From Leclercia pneumoniae (lineage in GTDB: Bacteria; Pseudomonadota; Gammaproteobacteria; Enterobacterales; Enterobacteriaceae): a DNA stretch of 64,000 bases. A model generated the notes under the pieces. That model was not told the origin of the DNA. It searched no databases and saw only the letters and a program-made list of their open reading frames with translations. The stretch spans positions 2,046,001 through 2,110,000 of the forward strand of contig NZ_CP071383.1 in assembly GCF_017348915.1 (NCBI RefSeq). Reading direction: 5' to 3'. The position numbers were made by a program, and so were the translations under genes. Below, piece by piece: positions 16,947 through 27,404 of this stretch. Each line of letters opens with the position of its first letter. Position 1 is the first letter of the stretch.

Positions 16947-18290
16947 ATGGCGAACACCATCACGGCAGATGATATTCGGGAACACTTTTCGCAAGCTATG
17001 TCGGGGATGTACCAGCAGGAAGTTCCGCAGTACGGCACCTTGCTAGAGCTGGTGGCGGATGTGAATCTGGCCGTTCTGGAAAATAACCCACTTTTACATG
17101 AACAACTGGCGAATGCCGACGAACTGGCGCGACTGAACGTGGAGCGCCACGGGGCCATCCGCGTGGGCACGGCCCAGGAACTGGCGACCCTGCGCCGGAT
17201 GTTTGCCATCATGGGGATGTTCCCGGTCAGCTATTACGATCTTTCGCAGGCCGGGGTGCCGGTACACTCTACGGCGTTCCGCCCGGTGGATGACGCCGCA
17301 TTATGCCGCAACCCGTTTCGGGTCTTTACCTCATTGTTACGCCCGGAGCTGATTGAAAATGTGGCTCTGCGCGAGAAGGCGGCGGCAATTCTGGCCCAGC
17401 GCAACATCTTCACCCCGCGCTGCCTGGCATTGATCGATCTGTACGAGACGGCTGGGGGATTTACCGAAGCCCAGGCGCATGAGTTTGTGCAAGAGGCACT
17501 GGAAACCTTCCGCTGGCACCGCCATGCCACCGTGGATCAAGAGACTTATATGGCGCTGCACAACGAACACCGTCTGATAGCCGACGTGGTCTGCTTCCCC
17601 GGCTGTCATATTAACCATCTGACTCCGCGAACCCTGGATATCGACCGGGCACAGGCGCTCATGCCGGAATACGGTATTGAGCCGAAGATCCTGATCGAAG
17701 GGCCGCCACGCCGCGAGATCCCGCTGCTGCTGCGTCAGACCAGCTTTAAAGCGCTGGAGGAGCCCGTCCATTTTGCCGGGGAACATTTGGGCACGCATAC
17801 TGCCCGTTTTGGCGAAATTGAACAGCGGGGCGTGGCGTTAACGCCGAAAGGGCGTGAACTCTACGATCGCCTGCTGGCTGAAGCGGGTACCGGTAAAGAT
17901 AACCTTACGCACCAGCTGCATCTGCAGGAAGTGTTCCGCGCCTTCCCAGACAGTGAAATGATGTTGCGCCGTCAGGGTCTGGCATGGTTCCGCTATCGTC
18001 TGACGCCGAGCGGTGAAGCACATCGCCACGCTTTTGGTCCCGGTGACGATCCGCAGCCGCTGATTGAGCGCGGTTGGGTGGTGGCACAACCTATTACCTA
18101 CGAGGACTTTCTGCCGGTGAGCGCCGCCGGGATTTTCCAGTCAAATCTGGGCAATGAAACCCAGGCGCGCAGCCATGGCAACGCCAGCCTTGAGGCGTTT
18201 GAAACCGCGCTGGGCTGCCCGGTACTGGATGAGTTTGCCCTCTATGAAGAGGCGGAATCACGCAGTAAACGGCGTTGCGGTTTGCTCTGA
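16947..18290 (+). CDS. hglS: HglS (YdcJ), 2-oxoadipate dioxygenase/decarboxylase, DUF1338
   Basis: The 447-residue product has exactly the E. coli YdcJ length. DUF1338 (HglS) enzymes are Fe(II) dioxygenases of the VOC-like fold that convert 2-oxoadipate to D-2-hydroxyglutarate in D-lysine catabolism. HRHATVDQETY and the Arg- and His-rich segments around FPGCHINHLTPRTLDI agree with the family's iron- and substrate-binding regions. The ATG at 16947 is preceded by CTGGAGG; an in-frame extension to 16797 is not homologous. opgD and rimL follow further on as in E. coli. The actual substrate in this organism is inferred from the family. Confidence 0.93.
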   Translation: MANTITADDIREHFSQAMSGMYQQEVPQYGTLLELVADVNLAVLENNPLLHEQLANADELARLNVERHGAIRVGTAQELATLRRMFAIMGMFPVSYYDLSQAGVPVHSTAFRPVDDAALCRNPFRVFTSLLRPELIENVALREKAAAILAQRNIFTPRCLALIDLYETAGGFTEAQAHEFVQEALETFRWHRHATVDQETYMALHNEHRLIADVVCFPGCHINHLTPRTLDIDRAQALMPEYGIEPKILIEGPPRREIPLLLRQTSFKALEEPVHFAGEHLGTHTARFGEIEQRGVALTPKGRELYDRLLAEAGTGKDNLTHQLHLQEVFRAFPDSEMMLRRQGLAWFRYRLTPSGEAHRHAFGPGDDPQPLIERGWVVAQPITYEDFLPVSAAGIFQSNLGNETQARSHGNASLEAFETALGCPVLDEFALYEEAESRSKRRCGLL

Positions 18291-18332
18291 AACCGTTACT
18301 CTGCTGGGGTGTTTTGTTAAGAGAAGGCTTGA

Positions 18333-19841
18333 ATGGAAAACCTCTCCACCCCAATAGTGACGACCCGTCATGGCGCGCTGCTTGGCGCGACGGACGATAA
18401 TGTTCAGGTCTGGCTCGGCATTCCTTATGCCGCGCCGCCCGTTGGTGCGCTACGCTGGCGGTCACCGCAGCCTGTTGAGAGCTGGCCGGGCGTACGTCCG
18501 GCGCAGGAAATGGCCTCGTCCAGCTGGCAAAACAGTGAATATTGCCAGGAACTGGGGGGCGGCGATCCGGGGCGTTTCTCGGAAGATTGCCTCTATCTGA
18601 ACGTCTGGGCACCGGTAAAACGTCCCACACCGCTTCCCGTCATGGTCTGGCTGCACGGCGGGGGCTTTACCATTGGTGCTGGTGGCTTACCGCCCTATAA
18701 CGGTAAGGCTCTGGCCCGGCGGGATGTGATTCTGGTGACGCTCAACTACCGCCTCGGCCATCTCGGGTTTTTTGCCCATCCGGCGCTGGAGGGGGAAGAG
18801 GGGCAGGTGGTGCACAATTTCGCGCTGTTAGATCAAATAGCGGCGCTGGAATGGGTGCGTGACAACATCGCCGCATTTGGCGGCGATGCGCAAAACGTAA
18901 CGTTGTTTGGCGAATCCGCAGGGGCGCGCAGCGTGTTGTCATTAATGGCCTCGCCGCTGGCGAAAGGGCTGTTCCATAAAGCCATTATCCAGAGCGGTTA
19001 TACCTTGCCCGATACGCCTCGCACGCAGGCGCTGGAAAAAGGCGTCGCGCTGGCGCGCCACTTTGGTCTGGAAAACGCAACGGCAGAGCAGCTGAGGGCC
19101 CTCCCGGTCGAATCCTTCTGGCCGCTCACGGCACCCTTGAATGTCGCACCTGCGCCTATCGTGGGCGACTGCGTTCTGCCGGAACCGATGCTGGAGTGCT
19201 TCTATGCTGCCCGCCAGCATCCGATGCCGGTGATAATTGGTTCCAACAGCGATGAGGCCAGCGTGATGGCGGTCTTTGGCGTCGATCTCGCCGGGCAGAT
19301 CCAGAAGCTGCGGCAAGAGCGGCGGCTGGGGCTGGGCCTGATTAAACTGCTCTATCCGGGCGTGAAGGGGGATGAAGCCCTGGGGCGCGAGGTCTGTCGT
19401 GATATGGCCTTTACTACGCTGGGCTATGTGGTGATGCAGGCGCAGCAGCGGGTCGGCGAGCCCTGCTGGCGCTACTGGTTTGATTACGTGGCGGAAGCAG
19501 AGCATGACACCTACGCCAACGGCGCCTGGCACGGTAATGAGGTGCCTTACGTGTTTGATACCCTAACGCTGGCCGAGCCGGCGCGGGAGTATGTTAATGA
19601 ACGCGATCTCGCCTTTTCGGCCAGGGTCGCGGATTACTGGGTCAATTTCGCCCGCCACGCCGGCCGGGACTGTGCCACGCTGAATGGGGCCATCCGCTGG
19701 CCTGCCTGCATTAAAGGGCGGGACGTCTTGTTACGCATTGGTTTGAATAAAAATGCAGGATTTAAGCTTGAGACCCGCTTTATGCGCGCGCGACTGGCGC
19801 TATTTAAGCGGATGATGAAACACCATGTCAGCCTCGATTAA
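18333..19841 (+). CDS. Type-B carboxylesterase
   Basis: The 502-residue alpha/beta hydrolase is of the carboxylesterase/para-nitrobenzyl esterase family. The oxyanion loop is WLHGGGFTIGAGG, the nucleophile is Ser in GESAGA, an acidic residue lies in NSDEASV, and His lies in AWHGNEVPYVF. No signal peptide is visible, so it should be cytosolic. It begins 42 bp after hglS on the same strand and may share its transcript. Its end overlaps the convergent LysR gene by 14 bp. The natural ester is unknown. Confidence 0.92.
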   Translation: MENLSTPIVTTRHGALLGATDDNVQVWLGIPYAAPPVGALRWRSPQPVESWPGVRPAQEMASSSWQNSEYCQELGGGDPGRFSEDCLYLNVWAPVKRPTPLPVMVWLHGGGFTIGAGGLPPYNGKALARRDVILVTLNYRLGHLGFFAHPALEGEEGQVVHNFALLDQIAALEWVRDNIAAFGGDAQNVTLFGESAGARSVLSLMASPLAKGLFHKAIIQSGYTLPDTPRTQALEKGVALARHFGLENATAEQLRALPVESFWPLTAPLNVAPAPIVGDCVLPEPMLECFYAARQHPMPVIIGSNSDEASVMAVFGVDLAGQIQKLRQERRLGLGLIKLLYPGVKGDEALGREVCRDMAFTTLGYVVMQAQQRVGEPCWRYWFDYVAEAEHDTYANGAWHGNEVPYVFDTLTLAEPAREYVNERDLAFSARVADYWVNFARHAGRDCATLNGAIRWPACIKGRDVLLRIGLNKNAGFKLETRFMRARLALFKRMMKHHVSLD

Positions 19842-20670
19842 GCAGACAGGCGCGAAACGCCGTCAGCGCCGTCGCTTTGTCAGGTGACTCTCGCAATACC
19901 AGACGATAACTCGCACCGGTCTTGACGCTGCTGGGGTAGGGCCGCAGCAGCCGCCCGGTGCGGAGATCTTCTGCCACCAGCGTCTCATCGGCAATTGCCA
20001 CTCCCAGCCCCTGAATCGCGGCGGTGATCGCCAGGTCCATGGTGTCGAAGTGTTGATTTTTGTGCATGGCAGGTGGCGGCATGCCCTGTTTTTCCAGCCA
20101 CAATGACCAGTCGGTGTTATCCCGGGTCGGGTGTAAAAAGGTCAGGTTTTCGACGTCGGTACCCCCTCGCAACGGGCTGACCACCGGCGTTAGCGCCTCT
20201 TCGAACAGCAGATCGCCCGCGCTCAGCTGGGCACCAAAGACAATCGCTGCGTCATAGGATTCTGTTTTGAAGTTCACGCTGTGATCGATGGTCGTGGTCA
20301 GGGCGATTTGCAGCTCAGGCTGCTGGTGCTCCACCTCAATCAGGCGGGGTATGAGCCAGCGCATGGCACAGGTCGGCGCCTTCAGACGCACCACCGTCTG
20401 TTGGGCGCGCGCCTGGTCGGCCACCGTCAGGAAGTGCTCGAAGGCGCTGCGCAGATCCGGCAGCAGAGCGCTGCCCTGGGAAGATAGCCGCAGGCCGCGG
20501 GCGTGGCGCTCAAAGAGGGGAAAGCCAAACCAGTTTTCCAGGGCGGCAATCTTTCGACTCACCGCCCCCTGGGTCAGACATAACTCTTTCGCCGCATGGG
20601 TTAAATTGAGATGCCGGGCGGTGACCAGGAAGGTCTCAACGGCGTTTAGCGGAAAAGTACGACGCGCCAT
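19828..20670 (-). CDS. LysR-family regulator, GcvA type
   Basis: The 280-residue regulator has an N-terminal winged helix (LNAVETFLVTARHLNLTHAA, LCLTQGAVSRKIAALE) and an effector domain of the GcvA/AmpR group. It is divergent from the aminotransferase at 20782 across a 111-bp gap. That gap contains a GACAA...TTGTC dyad near 20707-20724, a plausible LysR site. It therefore probably controls the aminotransferase and the amino-acid-binding protein; this is inferred from layout only. Confidence 0.87.
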   Translation of the reverse strand: MARRTFPLNAVETFLVTARHLNLTHAAKELCLTQGAVSRKIAALENWFGFPLFERHARGLRLSSQGSALLPDLRSAFEHFLTVADQARAQQTVVRLKAPTCAMRWLIPRLIEVEHQQPELQIALTTTIDHSVNFKTESYDAAIVFGAQLSAGDLLFEEALTPVVSPLRGGTDVENLTFLHPTRDNTDWSLWLEKQGMPPPAMHKNQHFDTMDLAITAAIQGLGVAIADETLVAEDLRTGRLLRPYPSSVKTGASYRLVLRESPDKATALTAFRACLLNRG

Positions 20671-20781
20671 AGCGCCTCCAGGTATGTTTTTTTCTCATGG
20701 CTATTATGACAACAATTCGATTGTCGCCGCAATCCGCTTCAGATTGAATAGTTATGCACTATCCACGAGAAAGGACTACCG

Positions 20782-21951
20782 ATGACTCTACGCACGCCAA
20801 TCCAGACCCGTTCCAAACTGCCGGATGTGGGCACCACCATCTTTACCGTTATCGGTCAGCTTTCGGCGCAGCATAACGCCATCAACCTCTCTCAGGGCGC
20901 CCCGAACTTCTCCTGCGATCCTAAACTGATCGCCGGCGTAACCCGCGCGATGGAGGCCGATCGCAATCAGTATGCGGCGATGACCGGCCTGGCGGCGCTG
21001 AAAACCCGCATCGCCGATAAAATCGAAGGTCTGTATGGCACCCGCTACGATGCCGAAAGGGAAGTACTGGTCACCGCCAGCGCCAGCGAAGGGCTTTACT
21101 CTGCCATCAGCGGTCTGGTGCATCCCGGGGATGAGGTGATCTATTTCGAGCCCTCGTTTGACAGTTACGCGCCGATTGTCCGTTTGCAGGGGGCGACACC
21201 GATCGCCATCAAGCTGACGGTGCCAGATTTTGCCGTCAACTGGGATGAAGTGCGGGCCGCCATTACGTCCCGCACGCGAATGATCATCATCAATACACCC
21301 CACAACCCGAGCGGGCAGGTCTTTTCGGCGGATGACCTGACGCAGCTGGCAACGCTGACGCGCAACACCGATATCATCATTCTTTCCGACGAGGTGTACG
21401 AGCATGTTGTCTTCGACGGCGTGCCACATCATGGCATGGCGACGCATCCGCAGCTGGCGGAGCGGAGCGTCATTATTTCGTCATTTGGCAAGACCTATCA
21501 CGTCACCGGCTGGCGCGTAGGCTACTGTGTGGCCCCGGCAGAATTGATGGATGAGATCTGCAAGGTCCATCAATTTTTAATGTTTTCTGCCGATACTCCT
21601 ATGCAGTACGCGTTTGCCGAGCACATGGCCGATCCGCAGACCTGGCTGTCGCTGGCGGCTTTCTATCAGCGTAAGCGCGACCTGCTGGTGAGCCTGCTGG
21701 CGGACTCGCCTTTCCGTCTGCTGCCGAGCGCCGGTTCGTTCTTCCTGCTGGCGGATTACAGCCACTTTAGCGATGAACGCGACAGCGAGATGGTGAAACG
21801 GCTGATTGTCGATTGTGGCGTCGCGACCATTCCCCTGTCGGCGTTTTACACGGATAGCACAGATAACAAACTGATTCGTCTCTCTTTCGCGAAAGATGAG
21901 GCCACATTACGGGCAGGTGCGCAGGCGCTATGCCAGGTTAAACCACGCTAA
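20782..21951 (+). CDS. PLP-dependent aminotransferase, YbdL-like (methionine aminotransferase type)
   Basis: The 389-residue fold-type I aminotransferase is clearly similar to E. coli YbdL (INLSQGAPNF, MTGLAALKTRI, NTPHNPSGQVF, SDEVYEHVVFDG). The PLP lysine is in SSFGKTYHVTGWRVGY. YbdL prefers methionine and aromatic amino acids. It is followed after 11 bp by a periplasmic amino-acid-binding protein, so this copy may act on an imported amino acid. It diverges from YbdL enough to be a separate subfamily. Shine-Dalgarno AAAGGA precedes the ATG. Confidence 0.88.
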   Translation: MTLRTPIQTRSKLPDVGTTIFTVIGQLSAQHNAINLSQGAPNFSCDPKLIAGVTRAMEADRNQYAAMTGLAALKTRIADKIEGLYGTRYDAEREVLVTASASEGLYSAISGLVHPGDEVIYFEPSFDSYAPIVRLQGATPIAIKLTVPDFAVNWDEVRAAITSRTRMIIINTPHNPSGQVFSADDLTQLATLTRNTDIIILSDEVYEHVVFDGVPHHGMATHPQLAERSVIISSFGKTYHVTGWRVGYCVAPAELMDEICKVHQFLMFSADTPMQYAFAEHMADPQTWLSLAAFYQRKRDLLVSLLADSPFRLLPSAGSFFLLADYSHFSDERDSEMVKRLIVDCGVATIPLSAFYTDSTDNKLIRLSFAKDEATLRAGAQALCQVKPR

Positions 21952-21962
21952 GGAGTACGGGT

Positions 21963-22736
21963 ATGAAAGTAAATGCGTTCGTCGTCGGCCTGGGATTGCT
22001 CTGTTCTTTCTCCACCTTTGCCGCCACCGAATTACGTTACGGGGTCGAAGCGGAATATCCGCCGTTTGAAAGCCGCAATGCCTCAGGCGAACTGGAAGGG
22101 TTTGATATCGATCTGGGTAACGCCATCTGTGCCGCCGCTGCGCTGAAGTGCAGCTGGGTGGAGACGTCGTTTGACGCGCTCATCCCTGGGCTGGTGGCGA
22201 AAAAGTTTGATGCCATTAACTCGGCAATGAACATTACTGAAAAGCGTCGTGAAAGCATCGACTTCACGCAGCCCATCTACCGTATTCCCTCGCAGCTGGT
22301 GGGCAAATCGGGGATGGCGGTGGATGCCACCCCGGCCGGGCTGAAAGGAAAAACCATTGGCGTACTGCAGGGTTCTATTCAGGAAACCTACGCGAAAGAG
22401 CACTGGGAGAAGCACGGTGTCACCGTGGTGTCTTATAAAGATCAGAATATGGCATGGGGTGACCTGCTGAATGGCCGCATTGACGCTTCGTTGGTGATGT
22501 CGGCGGCCGGGCAGGCAGGTTTCCTTAGCAAGCCGCAGGGTAAAGGGTTTGGTTTTATTGGCAAACCCGTGTCTGACGACACGATCCTCGGCAGTGGTAT
22601 CGGCTTTGGGTTGCGAAAAGGGGATGAAGCTTCCAGAAAGCAGCTCGATGCCGCTATCGATAAAGTCCGCGCTGATGGAACGATCGATAAACTGGCCCAG
22701 AAGTACTTCCCGGGTATCGATGTCAGCGTAAAATAA
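21963..22736 (+). CDS. Periplasmic amino-acid-binding protein (ABC transporter, ArtI/HisJ class)
   Basis: The 257-residue family 3 solute-binding protein has a cleavable signal (MKVNAFVVGLGLLCSFSTFA). TELRYGVEAEYPPFESRNASG and LEGFDIDLGNAICAAAALKC are the standard start of Lys/Arg/Orn/His-binding proteins. Two Cys (AICAAAALKCSW) match the disulfide of ArtI/HisJ. No permease or ATPase gene is adjacent, so it would share another transporter. It is co-transcribed with the aminotransferase (11-bp gap). Confidence 0.9.
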   Translation: MKVNAFVVGLGLLCSFSTFAATELRYGVEAEYPPFESRNASGELEGFDIDLGNAICAAAALKCSWVETSFDALIPGLVAKKFDAINSAMNITEKRRESIDFTQPIYRIPSQLVGKSGMAVDATPAGLKGKTIGVLQGSIQETYAKEHWEKHGVTVVSYKDQNMAWGDLLNGRIDASLVMSAAGQAGFLSKPQGKGFGFIGKPVSDDTILGSGIGFGLRKGDEASRKQLDAAIDKVRADGTIDKLAQKYFPGIDVSVK

Positions 22737-22750
22737 TAGTGCGCCATACT

Positions 22751-22786
22751 GGCCCCTGCTGATGATGTCAGGCAGGGGTCCTTTTT
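22751..22786 (+). terminator. Terminator of the aminotransferase-binding protein operon
   Basis: GGCCCCTGC-TGA pairs with TCA-GGCAGGGGTCC (one bulge), followed by T5. Confidence 0.82.
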
Positions 22787-22983
22787 ATACGTAACTTTAC
22801 CTCCGATTCAGCCTTTTCCCCTCGACAGAAAATATTTCTCGCTTTGTTCAGATAAACACCGACCAACAATTGGATTATTAACCGTTTTTGTTTAGGCTGT
22901 GCCCCTCTAAGGGTGCTCTTTTTTGCCGTCGTTTCGATCAACGCGAAACTCACATCCACGACCATAAGGACGTTTTTCCAGGC

Positions 22984-24639
22984 ATGAATCGCAGACGTTT
23001 TTTACAAGGCTCACTGGCGGTCGCCGCGCTTAGCGGCACATCGGGTTTTGCGGCGCTGTTCTCCCGCGCAGCTAACGCAGCTGAATCGGATATTGCCGAC
23101 GGTCTGAGCCGTCGCTTCGACTTCTCAGTGTTGCAGTCTATGGCCCACGACCTGGCGCAAAAACCCTGGGGAGGCGCACCGCGTGCGCTGCCTGAAACCC
23201 TTGCGACCCTCACGCCGCAGGCCTACAACAGCATTCAGTATGATGCAAAACACTCCCTGTGGAATAACATCGATAATCGTGAACTGGACGTGCAGTTTTT
23301 CCACGTCGGGATGGGTTTCCGCCGTCGCGTGCGGATGTTCTCTCTGGACTCCGCCACCTCCCAGGCACGCGAAATTCACTTCCGTCCGGAACTGTTTAAC
23401 TATCACGACGCAGGCGTGGACACCCGGCAGCTGGAAGGGCAGAGCGATTTAGGCTTTGCGGGCTTCCGTGCCTTTAAAGCGCCTGAGCTGGCACGTCGGG
23501 ATATCGTCTCCTTCCTGGGAGCGAGCTACTTCCGCGCGGTGGATGACACCTATCAGTACGGTTTGTCCGCCCGTGGCCTCGCCATCGATACCTTCACCGA
23601 TTCGCCGGAAGAGTTCCCGGACTTTACCTCGTTCTGGTTCGAAACGGTCAAACCGGGCGATACCACCTTTACGGTCTATACGCTGCTCGACAGCCCGAGC
23701 GTAACCGGCGCGTATAAATTCGTGATCCACTGCGAGAACGATCGGGTGGTTATGGAGGTGGATAACCATCTCTTCGCCCGCAAAGACATTAAACAGCTCG
23801 GTATTTCGCCGATGACCAGTATGTTTGCCTGCGGCAACAATGAGCGCCGCATGTGCGACACCATCCATCCGCAGATCCACGATTCCGACCGTCTGGCCAT
23901 GTGGCGCGGCAACGGTGAGTGGGTATGCCGTCCGCTGAATAACCCGCAAAAGCTGCAGTTCAATGCCTTCCAGGATAAGAACCCGAAAGGTTTTGGTCTA
24001 CTGCAGTTGGATCGCGACTTCTCGCATTATCAGGACATTATGGGCTGGTATAACAAGCGTCCAAGTCTGTGGGTGGAGCCGCTGAACAAGTGGGGCAAAG
24101 GGGCCGTAGGCCTGATGGAGATCCCCACCACCGGCGAGACCCTGGATAACGTGGTCTGCTTCTGGCAGCCTGAAAAGCCGGTGAAGGCGGGGGATGAACT
24201 GGAGTTCCAGTATCGTCTGCACTGGAGCGCCAAACCTCCGGTGCGTTCACCGCTGGCCAACGTATTTGCTACCCGCACCGGCATGGGGGGCTTCCCGGAA
24301 GGCTGGGCACCCGGTGAGCACTACCCGAAAGTCTGGGCCCGCCGTTTCGCCATCGACTTTATCGGCGGCGACCTGAAAGCGGCCGCGCCAAAGGGGATCG
24401 AGCCGGTCATTACCCTCTCTAACGGCGAAGCGAAGCAGGTTGAGATCCTCTACGTCGAGCCCTTCGATGGCTACCGCATTCTGTTCGACTGGTATCCCAC
24501 CAACGACTCGACCGATCCGGTTGAAATGCGCATGTTCCTGCGCTGCCAGGGGGATGCAATCAGCGAAACCTGGCTGTATCAATACTTCCCGCCGGCGCCG
24601 GACAAGCGTAACTACGAGGATGACCGCGTAATGCGCTAA
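22984..24639 (+). CDS. opgD: OpgD (MdoD), osmoregulated periplasmic glucan biosynthesis protein
   Basis: At 551 residues it has the E. coli length. A twin-arginine signal (NRRRFLQGS, then AANAAES cleavage) sends the folded protein to the periplasm. The body is the MdoG/MdoD domain ([46 protein letters not shown]) and trims the backbone length of osmoregulated periplasmic glucans. The ATG at 22984 is chosen because the Tat signal starts there. A stem-loop (24648-24670) follows. The small ydcH gene that follows opgD in E. coli is absent; only 114 bp separate it from rimL. Confidence 0.97.
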   Translation: MNRRRFLQGSLAVAALSGTSGFAALFSRAANAAESDIADGLSRRFDFSVLQSMAHDLAQKPWGGAPRALPETLATLTPQAYNSIQYDAKHSLWNNIDNRELDVQFFHVGMGFRRRVRMFSLDSATSQAREIHFRPELFNYHDAGVDTRQLEGQSDLGFAGFRAFKAPELARRDIVSFLGASYFRAVDDTYQYGLSARGLAIDTFTDSPEEFPDFTSFWFETVKPGDTTFTVYTLLDSPSVTGAYKFVIHCENDRVVMEVDNHLFARKDIKQLGISPMTSMFACGNNERRMCDTIHPQIHDSDRLAMWRGNGEWVCRPLNNPQKLQFNAFQDKNPKGFGLLQLDRDFSHYQDIMGWYNKRPSLWVEPLNKWGKGAVGLMEIPTTGETLDNVVCFWQPEKPVKAGDELEFQYRLHWSAKPPVRSPLANVFATRTGMGGFPEGWAPGEHYPKVWARRFAIDFIGGDLKAAAPKGIEPVITLSNGEAKQVEILYVEPFDGYRILFDWYPTNDSTDPVEMRMFLRCQGDAISETWLYQYFPPAPDKRNYEDDRVMR

Positions 24640-24647
24640 AGGATGAA

Positions 24648-24670
24648 GCCCCTCTCTGACCGGGAGGGGC
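24648..24670 (+). terminator. Stem-loop after opgD
   Basis: GCCCCTCTC and GGGAGGGGC form a 9-bp stem (one G-T pair) 9 bp after the stop codon. The T-tract is poor. Confidence 0.6.
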
Positions 24671-24753
24671 CGTAAACCCTCAATCCTGGGCGTAGCCGCC
24701 GCGGTCGTGGTTCAGTAGACTGACGCCACGTAAATCCACAAAACGTAGGCCCT

Positions 24754-25302
24754 ATGACCGCTATCCCCCCTGAAATTATCCCCATTTCCTCCTCGCTTGA
24801 ACTGCGCGCGGTAGAGGAAAGTCACGCCGCTGAGCTGTATAACCTGGTGATTAAAAATCGCGACTGGCTGCAGCAGTTTCTGGAGTGGCCGCAATATGTG
24901 GGGAGTGCAGAAGATTCGCTAAAAAATATCCAGAGTAACCAGATGCTGCATCAGCGCGGTTACGCCAAAATGTTCCTGATCTTTCTCGATAACGTGCTGG
25001 TGGGGGTGTTGTCGTTTAACGCCATTGAGCCGCTGAATAAAACCGGGTATATCGGCTACTGGCTGGATGAGGCGCATCAGGGGCAGGGGATCCTCTCGCA
25101 GGCGTTACAGGGCTTTATCCGCTATTACGCTGAACGTAAAGAGATTCGCCGTTTCGTCATCAAATGTCGCGTGGCGAACGCGGCCAGCAATCGCGTGGCG
25201 CTGGCCAATGGCTTTGAGCTGGAAGGGTGCCTGAAACAGGCTGAGTTTCTCAACGGGCACTACGACGACCAGAATATCTACGCCCGGATTGTCGAACTAT
25301 AA
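24754..25302 (+). CDS. rimL: RimL, ribosomal protein L7/L12 N-terminal serine acetyltransferase
   Basis: The 182-residue GNAT enzyme acetylates the N-terminal Ser of L12 to give L7. [51 protein letters not shown] (acetyl-CoA loop Q-G-Q-G) and [15 protein letters not shown] follow E. coli RimL closely. It sits in the conserved opgD-rimL-ydcK order and overlaps the convergent ydcK stop by 6 bp. Confidence 0.95.
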   Translation: MTAIPPEIIPISSSLELRAVEESHAAELYNLVIKNRDWLQQFLEWPQYVGSAEDSLKNIQSNQMLHQRGYAKMFLIFLDNVLVGVLSFNAIEPLNKTGYIGYWLDEAHQGQGILSQALQGFIRYYAERKEIRRFVIKCRVANAASNRVALANGFELEGCLKQAEFLNGHYDDQNIYARIVEL

Positions 25303-26277
25303 GGCTCCCAGCAGCGGTGTGCGGATAATACGCTGCGCGCCGTTAATCACCTTAGCGCCGCGTAGATGAATGGCCTCGCCATCCAGGGCCTCGATCACCG
25401 CATCGTCGGTAATATCAATATGATGCTCGATCAGCACTTCGCCACGGATGCGCGCGCGTCCCTGAATCACCACCTTGTCATCAATGAGAATTGGCCCGCC
25501 GCTTAGCCACGCCTCGCCGCCAATCAGCACATGATGTTTGATGACGCAGTTGCCTTCCACGAGCGCATTTTCCGCCACCTGAGAGCTGTAGCGCAGGGTG
25601 GGGATGGCATCCTCCTCGCGCCCGGCGCGCAGGCGCGCATTGCCGTAGACTTTGGCGCAGTCACATACCCAGACGTTATTCAGATCATTGCCTTCCAGCA
25701 GCGCATTGTCGAAGACCTCAGCGCGATGCTCAATAAACGCCCAGTTCACAATAGCATTGCCGTAGATCTGCGCCTGATGCACCACGCGCGACTCGCTGAC
25801 CGTGGCGTTGCCGTAGATTTGCAGAATCAGCTCCCGATCCGGAGTTAACCCTTTGGCGGCTATGACGACGCTGTTATGCAGAATGCGCGCATTACCGTAG
25901 AGATGACATTCGCCGCGCACTACGGATGCCTGAACCGTGACGTTGTCACACAGGCGGGCGCCGTGGCTGACCTCTGCGCCATCAACCCAGACGTTGTTCC
26001 CAATGCGGGCGTGATGGCTAATCACACAAGGCTGAGTGATCCGCGCGTTGCCGGTGACTTGTGCCCCGGCAAATACCACGCTGTTCTGGTCGTAGAGCCA
26101 GCAATCTCCCTCTTGCGATAAGGCTGCCTCGTCCTCAACCCAGCCGCCACGGCTGCCGCAGGGGACGTCGGCAAAATCCCGGGTGGCGATCAGCTGGCGG
26201 AGCGTCACGGACGATTTGTGGTCGCCGTCATGCCAATGGTGCAGGCGCGTTTCATCGCTAAGGCGGTATTTATTCAT
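25297..26277 (-). CDS. ydcK: YdcK, hexapeptide-repeat (left-handed beta-helix) protein
   Basis: The 326-residue product equals E. coli YdcK in length. Nearly all of it is imperfect hexapeptide repeats (for example GNARIT, IGNNVW, VTVQAS, YGNARI), which build a left-handed beta-helix as in acyl- and nucleotidyl-transferases. No active-site His or cofactor motif stands out and its function is unknown. The start [20 protein letters not shown] at 26277 is the conserved one. Confidence 0.92.
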   Translation of the reverse strand: MNKYRLSDETRLHHWHDGDHKSSVTLRQLIATRDFADVPCGSRGGWVEDEAALSQEGDCWLYDQNSVVFAGAQVTGNARITQPCVISHHARIGNNVWVDGAEVSHGARLCDNVTVQASVVRGECHLYGNARILHNSVVIAAKGLTPDRELILQIYGNATVSESRVVHQAQIYGNAIVNWAFIEHRAEVFDNALLEGNDLNNVWVCDCAKVYGNARLRAGREEDAIPTLRYSSQVAENALVEGNCVIKHHVLIGGEAWLSGGPILIDDKVVIQGRARIRGEVLIEHHIDITDDAVIEALDGEAIHLRGAKVINGAQRIIRTPLLGAL

Positions 26278-26399
26278 CAGGGTTTCCGCAGTTGTTCTCT
26301 TTACTAAACGTAGCAAACTTTACGTTGATCGAAAGAGTGGCATCCACAAATGAAACCCCTTAAAATAGCATTTCAAATATACTTTATAATTTAAAATAA

Positions 26400-27404
26400 A
26401 TGTATAAAACTAACAAATTTGAACAAGTTCTTAACTTACCCTCCGGCTATTACGGCATGGTGCTGGGGATCATCGGCATGGGTTTCGCCTGGCGTTATGC
26501 CGGAACAATCTGGCCTGTAACGCGCTGGCCGGGGGAGATCCTCGTGGGGCTGGCGATAACCCTCTGGCTGCTGCTGACGGTGGCGTTTATGACCCGTGCG
26601 GTGCGCTTCCCGCAAAGCGTGCTGACGGAGATGCGCCATCCGGTGATGAGCAGTTTCGTCAGCCTCTTTCCCGCCACTACGCTACTGGTGTCAATTGGTG
26701 TGGTGCCCTGGTATCGCCCGTTGGCGCTGGTGCTGTTTAGCATCGGTGTAGTGGTGCAACTCAGCTACGCCGCCTGGCAGAGCGCCGGGTTGTGGCGCGG
26801 ACGCCATCCGGAGGAGGCCACCACGCCGGGGCTGTATCTGCCCACGGTGGCCAATAACTTCATCAGCGCGATGGGCTGCGGAGCCCTGGGTTTTCACGAT
26901 GCCGGGCTGCTGTTTTTGGGGGCAGGTGTCTTCTCGTGGCTGAGTCTTGAGCCGGTCATTTTGCAACGCCTGCGCAGCGCCGGAGAGCTGCCCCAGGCGT
27001 TACGCACTTCGCTTGGCATCCAGCTTGCCCCCGCGCTGGTGGCCTGTAGCGCCTGGTTTAGCGTGAACGGCGGCGAAGCAGATACCTTTGCCAAAATGTT
27101 GTTCGGCTACGGCCTGCTGCAACTGCTGTTTATGCTGCGCCTGATGCCCTGGTATTTGTCGCAACCCTTTAATGCCTCGTTCTGGAGCTTCTCGTTCGGC
27201 GTTTCGGCGCTCGCCACCACCGGCCTGCATCTGGGGCAGAGCAGTAGTACCGGACTGTTCCACGTTATTGCTATTCCGCTGTTTATTTTCACCAACGCGA
27301 TAATCGCGCTGTTACTGGTTCGCACATTTATTCTGCTGATGCAGGGCAAGCTGTTAATTCGTACAGACAAAGCCTTACTGATGCAGACTGAGGAAAAAAA
27401 ATGA
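26400..27404 (+). CDS. tehA: TehA, SLAC1-family anion channel (tellurite resistance)
   Basis: The 334-residue membrane protein has ten helices of the SLAC1/TehA channel fold ([50 protein letters not shown]). Overproduction with TehB gives tellurite resistance in E. coli. The pore Phe region is preserved. TATACT (26378-26383) and TATAAT (26385-26390) lie just upstream, and no Shine-Dalgarno precedes the ATG, so the mRNA leader would be very short. Its stop overlaps the tehB start in ATGA. Confidence 0.95.
   Translation: MYKTNKFEQVLNLPSGYYGMVLGIIGMGFAWRYAGTIWPVTRWPGEILVGLAITLWLLLTVAFMTRAVRFPQSVLTEMRHPVMSSFVSLFPATTLLVSIGVVPWYRPLALVLFSIGVVVQLSYAAWQSAGLWRGRHPEEATTPGLYLPTVANNFISAMGCGALGFHDAGLLFLGAGVFSWLSLEPVILQRLRSAGELPQALRTSLGIQLAPALVACSAWFSVNGGEADTFAKMLFGYGLLQLLFMLRLMPWYLSQPFNASFWSFSFGVSALATTGLHLGQSSSTGLFHVIAIPLFIFTNAIIALLLVRTFILLMQGKLLIRTDKALLMQTEEKK

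Noticed and set aside
24640-24753. A ydcH gene between opgD and rimL as in E. coli
   Set aside because: The gap is only 114 bp and no YdcH-like frame exists.
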